Below are positions 43,578 to 52,239 of a DNA stretch of 64,000 nucleotides, piece by piece. This DNA is from Methylacidiphilales bacterium. Lineage in GTDB: Bacteria > Verrucomicrobiota > Verrucomicrobiia > Methylacidiphilales > UBA1321. Both the position numbers and the translations under genes were made by a program. A model generated the notes under the pieces. It was not told the DNA's origin and made no database searches. It was given only the letters and a program-made list of their open reading frames with translations. Numbering within the stretch: position 1 is the first letter of the stretch; every line of letters begins with the position of its first letter. The DNA is taken from assembly GCA_021272315.1 (NCBI GenBank), contig JAJSLI010000021.1:1-64000 (forward strand), read 5' to 3'.

Positions 43578-45062
43578 TTATCCTTTTGGGATGGTTGAAG
43601 ACGAGCGGATGGCCGTTTCCAATTCGTTCCAAACGGTTGGCAGCAAGACGCATTTCGGATCGGATTCGACCGCCCTTTGCAGGGAGGCCTTGGCCGAATC
43701 AACCTGTTGCAGGCGCGAGTGGATCATGCTCAACATGGCGTTGGCCGAGGCCGCCAAGGGTGCATAATTGAACACATAGCTCAACGTCCGCGCCGCCTCC
43801 TGCAGGCTGGCCGGATCGCCCTTGCCGAAATAAATGGCCGATAATTTGAAATAGGCCTCAGGATAGCCGGGACGAAGCTGAATCGCCTTTCGGCAGGCTT
43901 CAATGGCCTCATCCACCTTGTCCTGTGCCAACAGGGCCGAGGCCAGGTTCTCCCAGGCCCGCGCATATTCGGGCCTGGATTGGATGGCGGACCGGTAGGC
44001 TCGCTCCGCGTCTTTGAAACGGTCATTCTGGAAATAGAGAATGCCGAGATTGCACCAGACCTTCGGATTGCTGGGGTCCAGTTTTGCGGCGAATCTATAG
44101 AGCGTTTCCGCCTCCGCCATTTTACGGTTCATGCTTTTGGCCAGCGCAAGATTGAAGTAGTTGTTGCTCTCCTTGGGACCGTGCACGTAGGCCTGCAGGT
44201 AAGCCTCCTCCATTTCGAGATAATTGCCCGCCTGGTAATGCGCCCTGCCCAAATTGGACCACATCGCGCAGAGGATGGTCTTTTTGACCGGGTATTTGGC
44301 CGCCTTGAGCAGAAGCTCGTAAACACCCGCGAGATTTCCGTTGGTAAGCTGCCGGGCCGCTTCCTTCAAGCAGTCTTTGATCGCGTCGGGGAGTGCCACC
44401 GTGGTTTGGGCTTTCAAGCTTCGGGCCATGACCACCTTCGCTTGGGGCGAGGGTCGCTGGGTCTTGGTGATAAGCTGCTTGTCTGTTTCCCGGATGATCC
44501 GGGTGACATTGGGATTCGCCGCAAAGGAAGTCGTCACCCCCATGGTTGCAGGTATCTTTTCCGTGGCGGTGTGATGGCGTTGGATCGTGATGGAGGTCAT
44601 CTCGATCAGTGAGCGAAGTGCCCTTTCAGGTCCGCCCAAGCTCAAAGCTCTTTGAAAGTGACGCAACGCGGTATCCGGCAACCCCCATTCCACCATGTAG
44701 TGCAGACCCACCTGCTTAAGTAGTGAGGGATTGTTATACGATTCGGCCAGACGGGAAAAAATGGTGAAGGGGGTGGCGGAAAAACCGGGGGGAGATTGTC
44801 CGGCGCTTTTTCGCGATTCTATGGCTTTCGTGAGATCAACCAGGCCGGAGATGATCACTTCCAGCGTTTGTATGCTGGTGGCGTCTTTTTTATTCTTGGC
44901 CTGCTGCAACAGCAGGAGAAAATTTCGCGCCAACAACCTGCTGAAATCGCCATTCTCCTCGCGGGCGCACTGCTGCAACTGGTTCCATGTCGCCCTCTCG
45001 GAAATCCTTGTTGTACCCAGCCCAATAGATTTGCCGCTGCCAGAAGTGGACTTCGACTGCAT
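43578..45062 (-). CDS. TPR-repeat protein
   Basis: Using ATG 45062 ('MQSKSTSGSGKSIGLG') the protein has 494 residues; the track's TTG at 45092 is less likely. At least five tetratricopeptide repeats lie in the second half, for example 'MWSNLGRAHYQAGNYLEMEE', 'VWCNLGILYFQNDRFKDAER' and 'AWENLASALLAQDKVDEAIE'. The N-terminal half is helical without an assigned family. No signal peptide is seen. TPR arrays bind partner proteins; the partner is unknown. Confidence 0.82.
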   Translation of the reverse strand: MQSKSTSGSGKSIGLGTTRISERATWNQLQQCAREENGDFSRLLARNFLLLLQQAKNKKDATSIQTLEVIISGLVDLTKAIESRKSAGQSPPGFSATPFTIFSRLAESYNNPSLLKQVGLHYMVEWGLPDTALRHFQRALSLGGPERALRSLIEMTSITIQRHHTATEKIPATMGVTTSFAANPNVTRIIRETDKQLITKTQRPSPQAKVVMARSLKAQTTVALPDAIKDCLKEAARQLTNGNLAGVYELLLKAAKYPVKKTILCAMWSNLGRAHYQAGNYLEMEEAYLQAYVHGPKESNNYFNLALAKSMNRKMAEAETLYRFAAKLDPSNPKVWCNLGILYFQNDRFKDAERAYRSAIQSRPEYARAWENLASALLAQDKVDEAIEACRKAIQLRPGYPEAYFKLSAIYFGKGDPASLQEAARTLSYVFNYAPLAASANAMLSMIHSRLQQVDSAKASLQRAVESDPKCVLLPTVWNELETAIRSSSTIPKG

Positions 45063-45188
45063 CTCGCAAGGGAGAGTAGCACATCCGTGCAAATTTACTG
45101 CTTTAAAATGGCCGATTTATGAACAGAGCTCGACAACACACAGGCTGAACTGCCGATGGATCATGTATTCCAAGACGGGTTGGCGAAC

Positions 45189-46013
45189 CTAGCGGTCCGC
45201 TCTGGTGAAGAAGCGGACGTAACCTTCAACGGCTAGATAAAGGACAAAAAAGAGGGCGGTAATCCAAAAAGTCGGCGGTCGGTCGGTCAGGCAGGCCAGG
45301 AGAATTCCCGCCCAGACAACGACAAGGCCCAAAAGAATCGAGACGATCATGCCGGACCAAAAAGTGCGGCAGAGCCGCAGGGCAATCCCCGCCGGGGCAA
45401 TGACGAGGGCGAAGGTAAGAAGGACGCCGACAACCTGGCTGGCGAGGGAGACAGCGATGGCGAGAATGACCATGAAGGCGACGGCGAGACCGGCGAGGGA
45501 GAGACCACGCGCTTCGGCGAGGTCGGGCTGGACGCTGGCGAAGAGGAGGCGGCGCGCGAAGAAGGCTAGGCCGGCGAAGCAGAGGACGGAGAGGACGGCC
45601 ATTTCGACGACCTGGCCGAAGGAGACGCCGAGGATATCGCCGAAGAGAATGGCTTGGGCTTCGCCGGCGTAGCCGCGGTAGAAACTCAGGAAGAGTGCGC
45701 CGAGGCCGAGGGAGAGGGAGAGAACCATGCCGATGGCCATGTCGCTGCGATTGAGCTTGTCCCCGGAGATGCCCATGAAGGCGCCTGCGCCGATGGTGAA
45801 GAGGAGCATGCCCTGGAGCGGGTAGAGGCCGAGGAGGGCGGCGGCGGCGGCGCCGGCAAAGCCGATGTGGGAGAGGGCGTGGGCGGCGAAGGCGACATTG
45901 CGAATGATGACGAAGTAACCGACGACGGCACCGAGGAGGGCGGCGAGCGACCCGGCCATGAGGGCGTTGCGAACGAAGTCATAGCCGAGATAGGTGGAAA
46001 GAGTGTCAATCAT
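45189..46013 (-). CDS. Metal (Zn/Mn-type) ABC transporter permease
   Basis: The 274-residue membrane protein of the ABC-3 family has eight or so hydrophobic segments, with 'AFAAHALSHIGFAGAAAAAL' and 'VGVLLTFALVIAPAGIALRL', the classic ZnuB/TroC-type signatures. It forms the inner-membrane channel for a divalent metal, working with the ATPase (8-bp overlap of the genes) and the binding protein upstream. Confidence 0.92.
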   Translation of the reverse strand: MIDTLSTYLGYDFVRNALMAGSLAALLGAVVGYFVIIRNVAFAAHALSHIGFAGAAAAALLGLYPLQGMLLFTIGAGAFMGISGDKLNRSDMAIGMVLSLSLGLGALFLSFYRGYAGEAQAILFGDILGVSFGQVVEMAVLSVLCFAGLAFFARRLLFASVQPDLAEARGLSLAGLAVAFMVILAIAVSLASQVVGVLLTFALVIAPAGIALRLCRTFWSGMIVSILLGLVVVWAGILLACLTDRPPTFWITALFFVLYLAVEGYVRFFTRADR

Positions 46014-46809
46014 GGTCGTGGTGGAAGCATTCTGATTCGGTCACGTTACCCTCCGCCGAGACGACGAAAACGCGGTTCTCCAGCCGCACGACTTCAATCT
46101 CAAATCCATATAGCTTGGAAAGGGAGGCCGATGTGACCACGTCATCGACCTTGCCCAGCGCGCCATGACCTCCCGCCAGATAGAGGACGCGATCCATGAC
46201 GTGCATCAGCGGATTCATATCGTGGGCCACAAAGAGGACGGTCGTCTGGGTAAGGCGCTTGACCCTCGCCACGCATTCAATCAACAACGCCTGATTTTTG
46301 GGATCAAGGCTGGCCAGCGGTTCATCCAGTACGAGAATCCGGGGATCGCCCAGAAGAGCCTGGGCCAATATCACGCGCTGGCGTTCTCCGCCTGAGAGCA
46401 CGGAAAACGGGCGCTCGGCGTAGTGACTGGCATCCGTTACCTCCAAAACGCGGTCAACTTCCTGCTTCGATTTTTTGGAAGTCCACGGGATCCCCCACTG
46501 ATCTCCGTAACACGCCGCTTCCACCAAAGCCCGCGCGCTCAGGGCCGTGGAGTCAAACCCGGCATGTCCCTGGGGCATATAACCGATTTGCCGGGCCGAC
46601 TTGCCGGGCGGCAAGCCGAGGACTTCTATAGACCCCCGGGTGGGCGGCAAAGTACCGATGATGCAGCGCACGAGCGTCGTCTTGCCGGCTCCGTTGGGCC
46701 CAAAAACCCCGATAAACTCGCCCTCGTCAATTGTCGCATTGACCCCGGACAAAATCGCGTTCCCCCCAAGAGAAATAGTGAGATCGGATATTTGCAGGGC
46801 GGCGGTCAT
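46006..46809 (-). CDS. Metal (Zn/Mn-type) ABC transporter ATP-binding protein
   Basis: The 267-residue ABC ATPase has Walker A 'GPNGAGKTTLVRCI', signature 'LSGGERQRVILAQALLG', Walker B 'RILVLDEPLASLDP' and the H-loop 'VLFVAHDMNPLMHVMD'. The C-terminus 'ESECFHHDHD' is His-rich and could bind metal. It lies 21 bp after the binding-protein gene and overlaps the permease gene, so the three form one transcription unit. Confidence 0.93.
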   Translation of the reverse strand: MTAALQISDLTISLGGNAILSGVNATIDEGEFIGVFGPNGAGKTTLVRCIIGTLPPTRGSIEVLGLPPGKSARQIGYMPQGHAGFDSTALSARALVEAACYGDQWGIPWTSKKSKQEVDRVLEVTDASHYAERPFSVLSGGERQRVILAQALLGDPRILVLDEPLASLDPKNQALLIECVARVKRLTQTTVLFVAHDMNPLMHVMDRVLYLAGGHGALGKVDDVVTSASLSKLYGFEIEVVRLENRVFVVSAEGNVTESECFHHDHD

Positions 46810-46830
46810 CGTGGGCGGAGCGGGTGATAT

Positions 46831-47703
46831 TTAGTTTTTAGCACCAAGAGCCGCCTGAACGCCAACCAACTCGTGCATCATCCAGTCGACATAGCTCTTC
46901 TCATCGGGAGGCTGGGTTTCCGTCACTCCTACAATCGGAACCCTCGACTGTTGGGCGATTTTCTTAATACGGTCCGTCGTCGGGTCGGTCACCTGGCTGT
47001 TGTAAAAGAGAATTTTTGCCGTCTTGGACGTAAGACTTTTTTCAAAGGCAACCGTCTGGTCCGCGCTCGGCTCGGTGTCGTTCATGATGTTCACCTGAAA
47101 ATCGTAGTTGAGCATCTTGAACCCGAGAGCCTTGGCCATGTAACCAAACACCGGTTCCGTCGCCGTTACTTCAAGTCCCGCCGAGGACGCCTTGATTTGC
47201 GTGATCTTGTCGAGTTCGGGTTGCATGGAGGTGTTAAAGTCATCCAGCCTTTTTTGATAGGCGCCGGCCTGGGCCGGATCGATCTTGGAGAGCACTTCCA
47301 CCAGCTTGGCTCCCAAAGCCGGCATCGTCCGGGGGTCATACCAGATATGGGGATTGTCCCCGTCTTTGCCTCCAATCAAATCGGCGACGTTGATGACCAC
47401 CCGATTTGGTTTTCCGTTCGTCCCGAGAAGTTTCTCGATCCACGGATCGTAGCTGATTCCGCTGTAGATCACGATGTCGGCATCGGCAACTGATTTTGCC
47501 GTGCTGGCGTTGGTCGTAAACTCATGGGGATCTTGGTTCGGATTGGTGAGGATGCTCGTGACGGTCGCGCTGTCTCCGGCGATTTGCTTGGCCACGCCGC
47601 CGTAGAAATTTTCGGCGGCCACAATTTTGAGGCCGTCCGCATGCGCGGAAACAGCGGTCAGCCAGAGACTGGCGATACAGGTGAATTGGAGGAGTGTTTT
47701 CAT
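46831..47703 (-). CDS. Metal (Zn/Mn-type) ABC transporter substrate-binding protein
   Basis: ATG 47703 gives the signal peptide 'MKTLLQFTCIASLWLTAVSA' and 290 residues. It is a cluster A-I metal-binding protein with ligand candidates H in 'NQDPHEFTTNAS', H in 'NPHIWYDPRT' and, at the third position, E in 'EPVFGYMAKALGF' where ZnuA has His. No His-rich loop is present. This ligand set leaves Zn or Mn open. It is divergent from a TonB-dependent receptor with repeated palindromes between them, suggesting shared metal-responsive control. Confidence 0.88.
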   Translation of the reverse strand: MKTLLQFTCIASLWLTAVSAHADGLKIVAAENFYGGVAKQIAGDSATVTSILTNPNQDPHEFTTNASTAKSVADADIVIYSGISYDPWIEKLLGTNGKPNRVVINVADLIGGKDGDNPHIWYDPRTMPALGAKLVEVLSKIDPAQAGAYQKRLDDFNTSMQPELDKITQIKASSAGLEVTATEPVFGYMAKALGFKMLNYDFQVNIMNDTEPSADQTVAFEKSLTSKTAKILFYNSQVTDPTTDRIKKIAQQSRVPIVGVTETQPPDEKSYVDWMMHELVGVQAALGAKN

Positions 47704-47731
47704 AAGAGCAGACTCCAAGCCTAAACAAGGC

Positions 47732-47804
47732 GCAAGCAACTTGCAAATAGTTCTTGCAAGAATTTTGCATCGTGCTAGCCCGGATTCATATGCAAACAGC
47801 TTGC
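47732..47804. promoter_or_regulatory. Repeated GCAA/TTGC palindromes between metal importer and TonB receptor
   Basis: The 86-bp divergent gap holds GCAAGCAACTTGC (47732-47744) and the perfect 12-bp palindrome TTCTTGCAAGAA (47751-47762). A third copy, GCAAACAGCTTGC (47792-47804), overlaps the receptor's start codon and matches the first at 11 of 13 positions. Such clustering suits a Fur-family (Zur/Mur-like) operator, though the sequence is not a standard Fur or Zur box. Confidence 0.6.
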
Positions 47805-50108
47805 GTTTATTCTTCTGCGTTTTTTAAACGGGTTGGTCTGGCTTTTCTTCTGGGAGCGGTCATTAGCCTCACGTGTTTCCGGGCCGACGCCCAGACCGCA
47901 ACGGACACAGCCGCCACCGCTTCGACCGCCGGCAGCCAGACAACAACCACCAACCCAACGACGCTCAACGCAACCAAGGCCGGTTCCCCCGTTACTGCCC
48001 AAGCGGCGGCGCCGACAGGCACGAATCAAGCCGTGCAGATGCCGGAAGTTACGGTCATCGGTCAATTGGATCAGGCGCGTCAGGCCATTGTGCCAAGTCT
48101 CGGGGCCACGGTTTACACCGTCGACCAGCAGGACATAAAGGATTTGAGCCAAGGCGAGAACGTTCCCTTCAGCAAGTTGCTGCTCCGATTTCCCGGAGTA
48201 AGCCAGGATTCAGCCGCGTCGGGAAGTTTGCACATCCGCGATGACCACGCCAATGTGCAATACCGGATTGATGATGTGCTCATCCCGGAAAGCATCACCA
48301 GCTTCGGGACCCAGTTCGACACGCGGTTCGCTGAAAGCGTCGATCTTATCACCGGCGCGCTGCCGGCGGAATACGGCTTTCGCCAGTCGGGAATTATCGA
48401 TATCCACACCAAGAACGGGGTGGTCAACCCTGGCGGCGACGTCGATTTTTACGGCGGGAGCTACGGAACCATTCATCCGAGCTTCGAGTACGGCGGTTCC
48501 CAAGGGAAGTGGAACTACTATTTCTCGGGCGGCTACCTCCAGAACACCCAAGGCATCGAAAACTCGACCTCGAGTTACAATCCCATCCACGACAACTCCG
48601 ATCAGTATCGTGGGTTTGCCTATCTCTCCTACATCATTGATGACACGAGTCGCATCAGCCTGATCGCCGGGGAAGCCTACAACCAATACCAGATTCCGAA
48701 TAACCCCAGCCAGACCCCCGCATTGCAGGCCAATGGCACGCCCTATGTGCTTCCAGGCATAACGACCACCAACTCGGTCAATCTTAATGAAAATCAGCGC
48801 GAGCAGAATAATTTTGAAGTTTTGGCCTATCAAAAAGCCATCGACGATTTCAGCTTCCAGCTTTCGCTCTTCAACAGTTACAGCGCGGTCAATTACGATC
48901 CCGATCCAAACGGGGGCGATCTCTACTTTAATGGAGAATCGGGCAGCCTGAACCGCAGCGTCATGTCCAACGGGACCCAATTCGATGCGAGTTACGACCT
49001 CAATGATGCCCACACTATTCGAGGAGGATGGCAGCTCAACGCCCAAGGCGGGGCCCAAACCGCCGTCACCACGGTGATTCCGCTTGATGGCGCCGGAAAC
49101 CAGTCCGGTCCTCCCGAGACCTTCAACGACAGCGATTACATGACGGCTTACAGCTACGGCTTCTATCTCCAGGATGAGTGGAAAATCACCAAAGCGCTGA
49201 CGCTGAATTACGGCGGCCGGATGGATTTTTATCAAAGCAGTTTCATCCGGCAGAACCAACTGAGCCCACGCATCAATGCAACCTACGTAATTGATCCGGC
49301 GACAACGATCCATGGCGGCTACGCGAGCTACTTCACGCCTCCGCCGGTGGAAAATATTCCGCAGGGCACGACGACCCAATTCGCCGGAACGACGGGCGCG
49401 GCCACGCCGGGATTGCCGAACGGTCCGGTGCAATCGGAACGGGCCCAATATATTGACGCGGGCATCGTGCACAAATTCACCCCTGAATATCAGGTGGGCT
49501 TGGACGGCTATTATAAACAGGCGATCAATCTGATTGACGACGGCCAGTTTGGTACCGCTCCCATACTAAGCGCGTTCAACTACGCGCACGGTCAAATCTG
49601 CGGCATCGAACTGAGCCAGAGCTACACCCGGGGCGGCTTCTCCGCCTACGCCAACCTTGCGGTCGAAGAAGGGCTCGGAGAGCAGGTCAATTCTGCCCAA
49701 GGCGTCCTTTTCAATGCCTACGATTACAACTACATCCAGAACCACTATATTTATCTCGACCACAGCCAGAGTTTCACCGGATCAGCGGGACTCATCTATA
49801 ACATCACCCAGACCGAAACAACCCCCTACCTTGAGATGATCTGCGGCAGCGGCCTGCGCTCCGATACCGACCCCGGCATGCCGGACAACATCCCCAACGG
49901 CGCATCCGTACCCGCCTATGACTCGATCAATATCGGGTTCAGCCAGGGATTCAAGTGGGCCGGGATGCCCAACTTGAAGGTCCGGCTCGATGTGATCAAT
50001 GTCGGTGACCAAATCTACCAAATCCGCAGCGGATCAGGTGTGGGCGTTTTTGCCCCCCAATACGGCCAGCGCCGGAGTGTCTTTGCTGGAGTGACCTACT
50101 CTTTCTGA
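47790..50108 (+). CDS. TonB-dependent outer-membrane receptor
   Basis: I use ATG 47790 ('MQTACVYSSAFFKRVGLAFL') with a signal peptide ending near 'CFRADAQ'; the track's TTG start adds 12 residues. After a Thr/Ala-rich linker comes 'VQMPEVTVIG' (TonB-box-like region), the plug ('LSQGENVPFSKLLLRFPGVS', 'GALPAEYGFRQSGIIDIHTK') and a beta barrel ending in 'RSVFAGVTYSF' with the terminal Phe. The 772-residue receptor is divergent from a metal ABC importer and followed by tonB, so a metal or metallophore ligand is likely. Confidence 0.9.
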   Translation: MQTACVYSSAFFKRVGLAFLLGAVISLTCFRADAQTATDTAATASTAGSQTTTTNPTTLNATKAGSPVTAQAAAPTGTNQAVQMPEVTVIGQLDQARQAIVPSLGATVYTVDQQDIKDLSQGENVPFSKLLLRFPGVSQDSAASGSLHIRDDHANVQYRIDDVLIPESITSFGTQFDTRFAESVDLITGALPAEYGFRQSGIIDIHTKNGVVNPGGDVDFYGGSYGTIHPSFEYGGSQGKWNYYFSGGYLQNTQGIENSTSSYNPIHDNSDQYRGFAYLSYIIDDTSRISLIAGEAYNQYQIPNNPSQTPALQANGTPYVLPGITTTNSVNLNENQREQNNFEVLAYQKAIDDFSFQLSLFNSYSAVNYDPDPNGGDLYFNGESGSLNRSVMSNGTQFDASYDLNDAHTIRGGWQLNAQGGAQTAVTTVIPLDGAGNQSGPPETFNDSDYMTAYSYGFYLQDEWKITKALTLNYGGRMDFYQSSFIRQNQLSPRINATYVIDPATTIHGGYASYFTPPPVENIPQGTTTQFAGTTGAATPGLPNGPVQSERAQYIDAGIVHKFTPEYQVGLDGYYKQAINLIDDGQFGTAPILSAFNYAHGQICGIELSQSYTRGGFSAYANLAVEEGLGEQVNSAQGVLFNAYDYNYIQNHYIYLDHSQSFTGSAGLIYNITQTETTPYLEMICGSGLRSDTDPGMPDNIPNGASVPAYDSINIGFSQGFKWAGMPNLKVRLDVINVGDQIYQIRSGSGVGVFAPQYGQRRSVFAGVTYSF

Positions 50109-50134
50109 TAGCAGCAAAATCAATCGTAAAATTC

Positions 50135-50764
50135 ATGATCGCCGCGACGGACCGACAGCGATGGCTAAGCTGCTGGAGCGCCTCGATCCTGCTTCATCTC
50201 AGCCTCTTCATTTTTGGTGCACTATGGCTGATCCATCCGGCTCGTTTCAGTGTTCGGTCAGGAAAAACGTCGATGGAAATTGATCTCGTTCTTGAAGCCC
50301 CTCCCGTTCCGAGAAGCGCGGTTTTGGCACCCAAACCACCAGCCATAACGGCCCCCTCTCGACCGGCGCCCATAGTTCCCACCCCGCCGGTAATGAAGAC
50401 CGAAATCGCGGTGCAACATCAGCCTCAAAAGCTCCCCTTGCCGTCGAAGTCATCTGCTTCCAGGGAAACGAGCAGTGACTCCAAAGGAGCCGTTCAAGCA
50501 CAACCTGACGAGTTGGATAACGAACCGCCGGAATATCCGGAAGAATCACGAATCGCCCATGAACAGGGCGTGGTGATCCTGCGGGTTGAGGTTACGGCAG
50601 CGGGTGAAGCAGCCAGCGTCAGCATTCTGCAAAGTTCTGGCTATTTCCGGCTCGATCAGGCGGCACGGCATGCCGTCCAACATTGGAAATTTCATCCGGC
50701 CATGACAGCAGGAATACCCGTGCCTTCCGAAGCGGATGTTCCCGTTCATTTTAAACTTCAATAA
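50135..50764 (+). CDS. tonB: TonB energy-transducing protein
   Basis: The 209-residue protein has an N-terminal anchor ('ASILLHLSLFIFGALWLIHP'), a Pro-rich spacer and a TonB C-terminal domain: 'PPEYPEESRIAHEQGVVILR', 'SVSILQSSGYFRLDQAARHA' and 'VQHWKFHPAM'. It links inner-membrane energy to the receptor encoded 26 bp upstream. exbB and exbD are not in the window. Confidence 0.87.
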   Translation: MIAATDRQRWLSCWSASILLHLSLFIFGALWLIHPARFSVRSGKTSMEIDLVLEAPPVPRSAVLAPKPPAITAPSRPAPIVPTPPVMKTEIAVQHQPQKLPLPSKSSASRETSSDSKGAVQAQPDELDNEPPEYPEESRIAHEQGVVILRVEVTAAGEAASVSILQSSGYFRLDQAARHAVQHWKFHPAMTAGIPVPSEADVPVHFKLQ

Positions 50765-50880
50765 ATCGAAGTCACTTTTCCCAACACAAAAATTTTGGGT
50801 TACAACAGGACTATGACCGGTCAAACGAGCCGTCTCACAAGTCGATGTCCGCGCAGAGTTGATGAACGCGACAACCGTCG

Positions 50881-51429
50881 TTAACCCATGCCCAATTTCT
50901 TTTTTCCTGCTTCGGAAATTTTGTCCGGCGACCAAGGCGGGTCCCAGACCACCTGCACATCGGCATCGGTCACGCCACTAAGTTGGGAAATTTTCTGCTG
51001 CGCTTCGCGGGCAATAACCGGCCCCATGCCGCAGCCGGGGGCGGTCAGCGTCATTTGCACGGCAACTTTTGCGCCGTCCGCAGTTTGCTCGATATCGAGT
51101 TTATAAACCAATCCGAGATCGACGATGTTGACGGGAATTTCAGGGTCGTAACAGGTCTTGAGGGCCTCCCACACCTGTTCTTCACTGACGGGACCGCTCA
51201 TGGTGGATGGTGCGGACGCACCGTCCGCCGGATCTTTTTTCCCAAGCGCGTCGGCATACTCGGCGTCGATCCGATAAAGCCCGGCTTCGCTGGGAACGAC
51301 GACGGTGAAAGAACCGCCCAAAGCCTGGGTAATAATAACCGGCGTTCCCTGTGGAAGCGTGAGCGCTTCGCCCTGGGGAATGCGGGTTGCGGTAATCTCG
51401 CGCTTGAGAACAATCGCTGAATCGCTCAT
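50881..51429 (-). CDS. sufT: SufT-like Fe-S assembly protein (MIP18/DUF59 domain)
   Basis: The 182-residue protein has a distinct N-terminal region of about 75 residues ('REITATRIPQGEALTLPQGT') and a DUF59 domain: 'VWEALKTCYDPEIPVNIVDL', 'QMTLTAPGCGMGPVIAREAQ' and 'VVWDPPWSPDKISEAGKKKL'. This long form with 'DPPW' near the end matches SufT, an auxiliary Fe-S cluster maturation factor. It lies 3 bp after ferritin, but no sufBCD genes are present. Confidence 0.85.
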   Translation of the reverse strand: MSDSAIVLKREITATRIPQGEALTLPQGTPVIITQALGGSFTVVVPSEAGLYRIDAEYADALGKKDPADGASAPSTMSGPVSEEQVWEALKTCYDPEIPVNIVDLGLVYKLDIEQTADGAKVAVQMTLTAPGCGMGPVIAREAQQKISQLSGVTDADVQVVWDPPWSPDKISEAGKKKLGMG

Positions 51430-51432
51430 GCC

Positions 51433-51969
51433 TTAAGCCTCCGGACTAGCTTCGGCGGCGATTCCGGCTCCCAGCGAACTTCCCAGGATTCCCTGAGCCA
51501 GAAATTGCTCGACGAGGAGCAAGCCGCCTTCGCCCGCCCGCTCCACGGTCTTGAGCAGATCGTTCATCGAGGAAACTTCCTCGACCTGCTCCCGGATGAA
51601 CCATTGCAGGAACGTGCTGGTGATGTGGTCGTTTTCCTTGAGGGCGAGATCGTAAAGACTGTTGATCGCCTCGGTCACCTTGATTTCCTGATCGAGCGAA
51701 AGCTTGACCGCGTCCTTGGCGAATTTGAAATCGGCGACCGGGGCCTCGATCGCCGGAATAACGACCTGGGCCCCGGCATCGAGGATAAACTTCATGAAGC
51801 GATGGGCGTGGCCCCGTTCCTCCGTTGACTGTTTGTAGAAGTGCTTGGCCAGACCGGGCAAAGACTGAAAATCAAAATGAGCGCCGATGGCGTCGTATTG
51901 CAGGGATGCGGCCAATTCCATCCCGATCTGGCCGTTGATCGCAGAGATGATCTTTGGAGAAACAAGCAT
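51433..51969 (-). CDS. Ferritin
   Basis: This 178-residue four-helix ferritin has ferroxidase ligands in 'LAASLQYDAIGAHFDF', 'YKQSTEERGHAHRFMKFILD' and 'FLQWFIREQVEEVSSMNDLL', as in FtnA-type non-heme ferritins. It stores iron as ferrihydrite. It is the first gene of a pair with sufT (3 bp apart), coupling iron storage with Fe-S assembly. It is divergent from the Nramp-like gene. Confidence 0.9.
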   Translation of the reverse strand: MLVSPKIISAINGQIGMELAASLQYDAIGAHFDFQSLPGLAKHFYKQSTEERGHAHRFMKFILDAGAQVVIPAIEAPVADFKFAKDAVKLSLDQEIKVTEAINSLYDLALKENDHITSTFLQWFIREQVEEVSSMNDLLKTVERAGEGGLLLVEQFLAQGILGSSLGAGIAAEASPEA

Positions 51970-52239
51970 TGAGACAATATAAGCTCGAAAGTCGATCCTT
52001 GTAAACCGGCAGCAGCAGAAAAGCCACGCGGGTCCTTAATCTCTGCACGGTGGCGTTATTTGAACCCTGCACGTGCTGGAGTTTTCGATCAATTGGGCGA
52101 GTCGTCCAAGAATGCCTTCACTCAGTGCAAGCTGTCGTTAATAAATAGCAACCAACCGTCAGCACGATTTTGAAGCAACGGGCATACTACCCGGGCGGGA
52201 AACAGCCGAAAACAGCATCTTGGAATGGACGGGGCTGAC

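Noticed and set aside
48210-49472. 420-aa minus-strand ORF
   Set aside because: Antisense to the TonB-dependent receptor.
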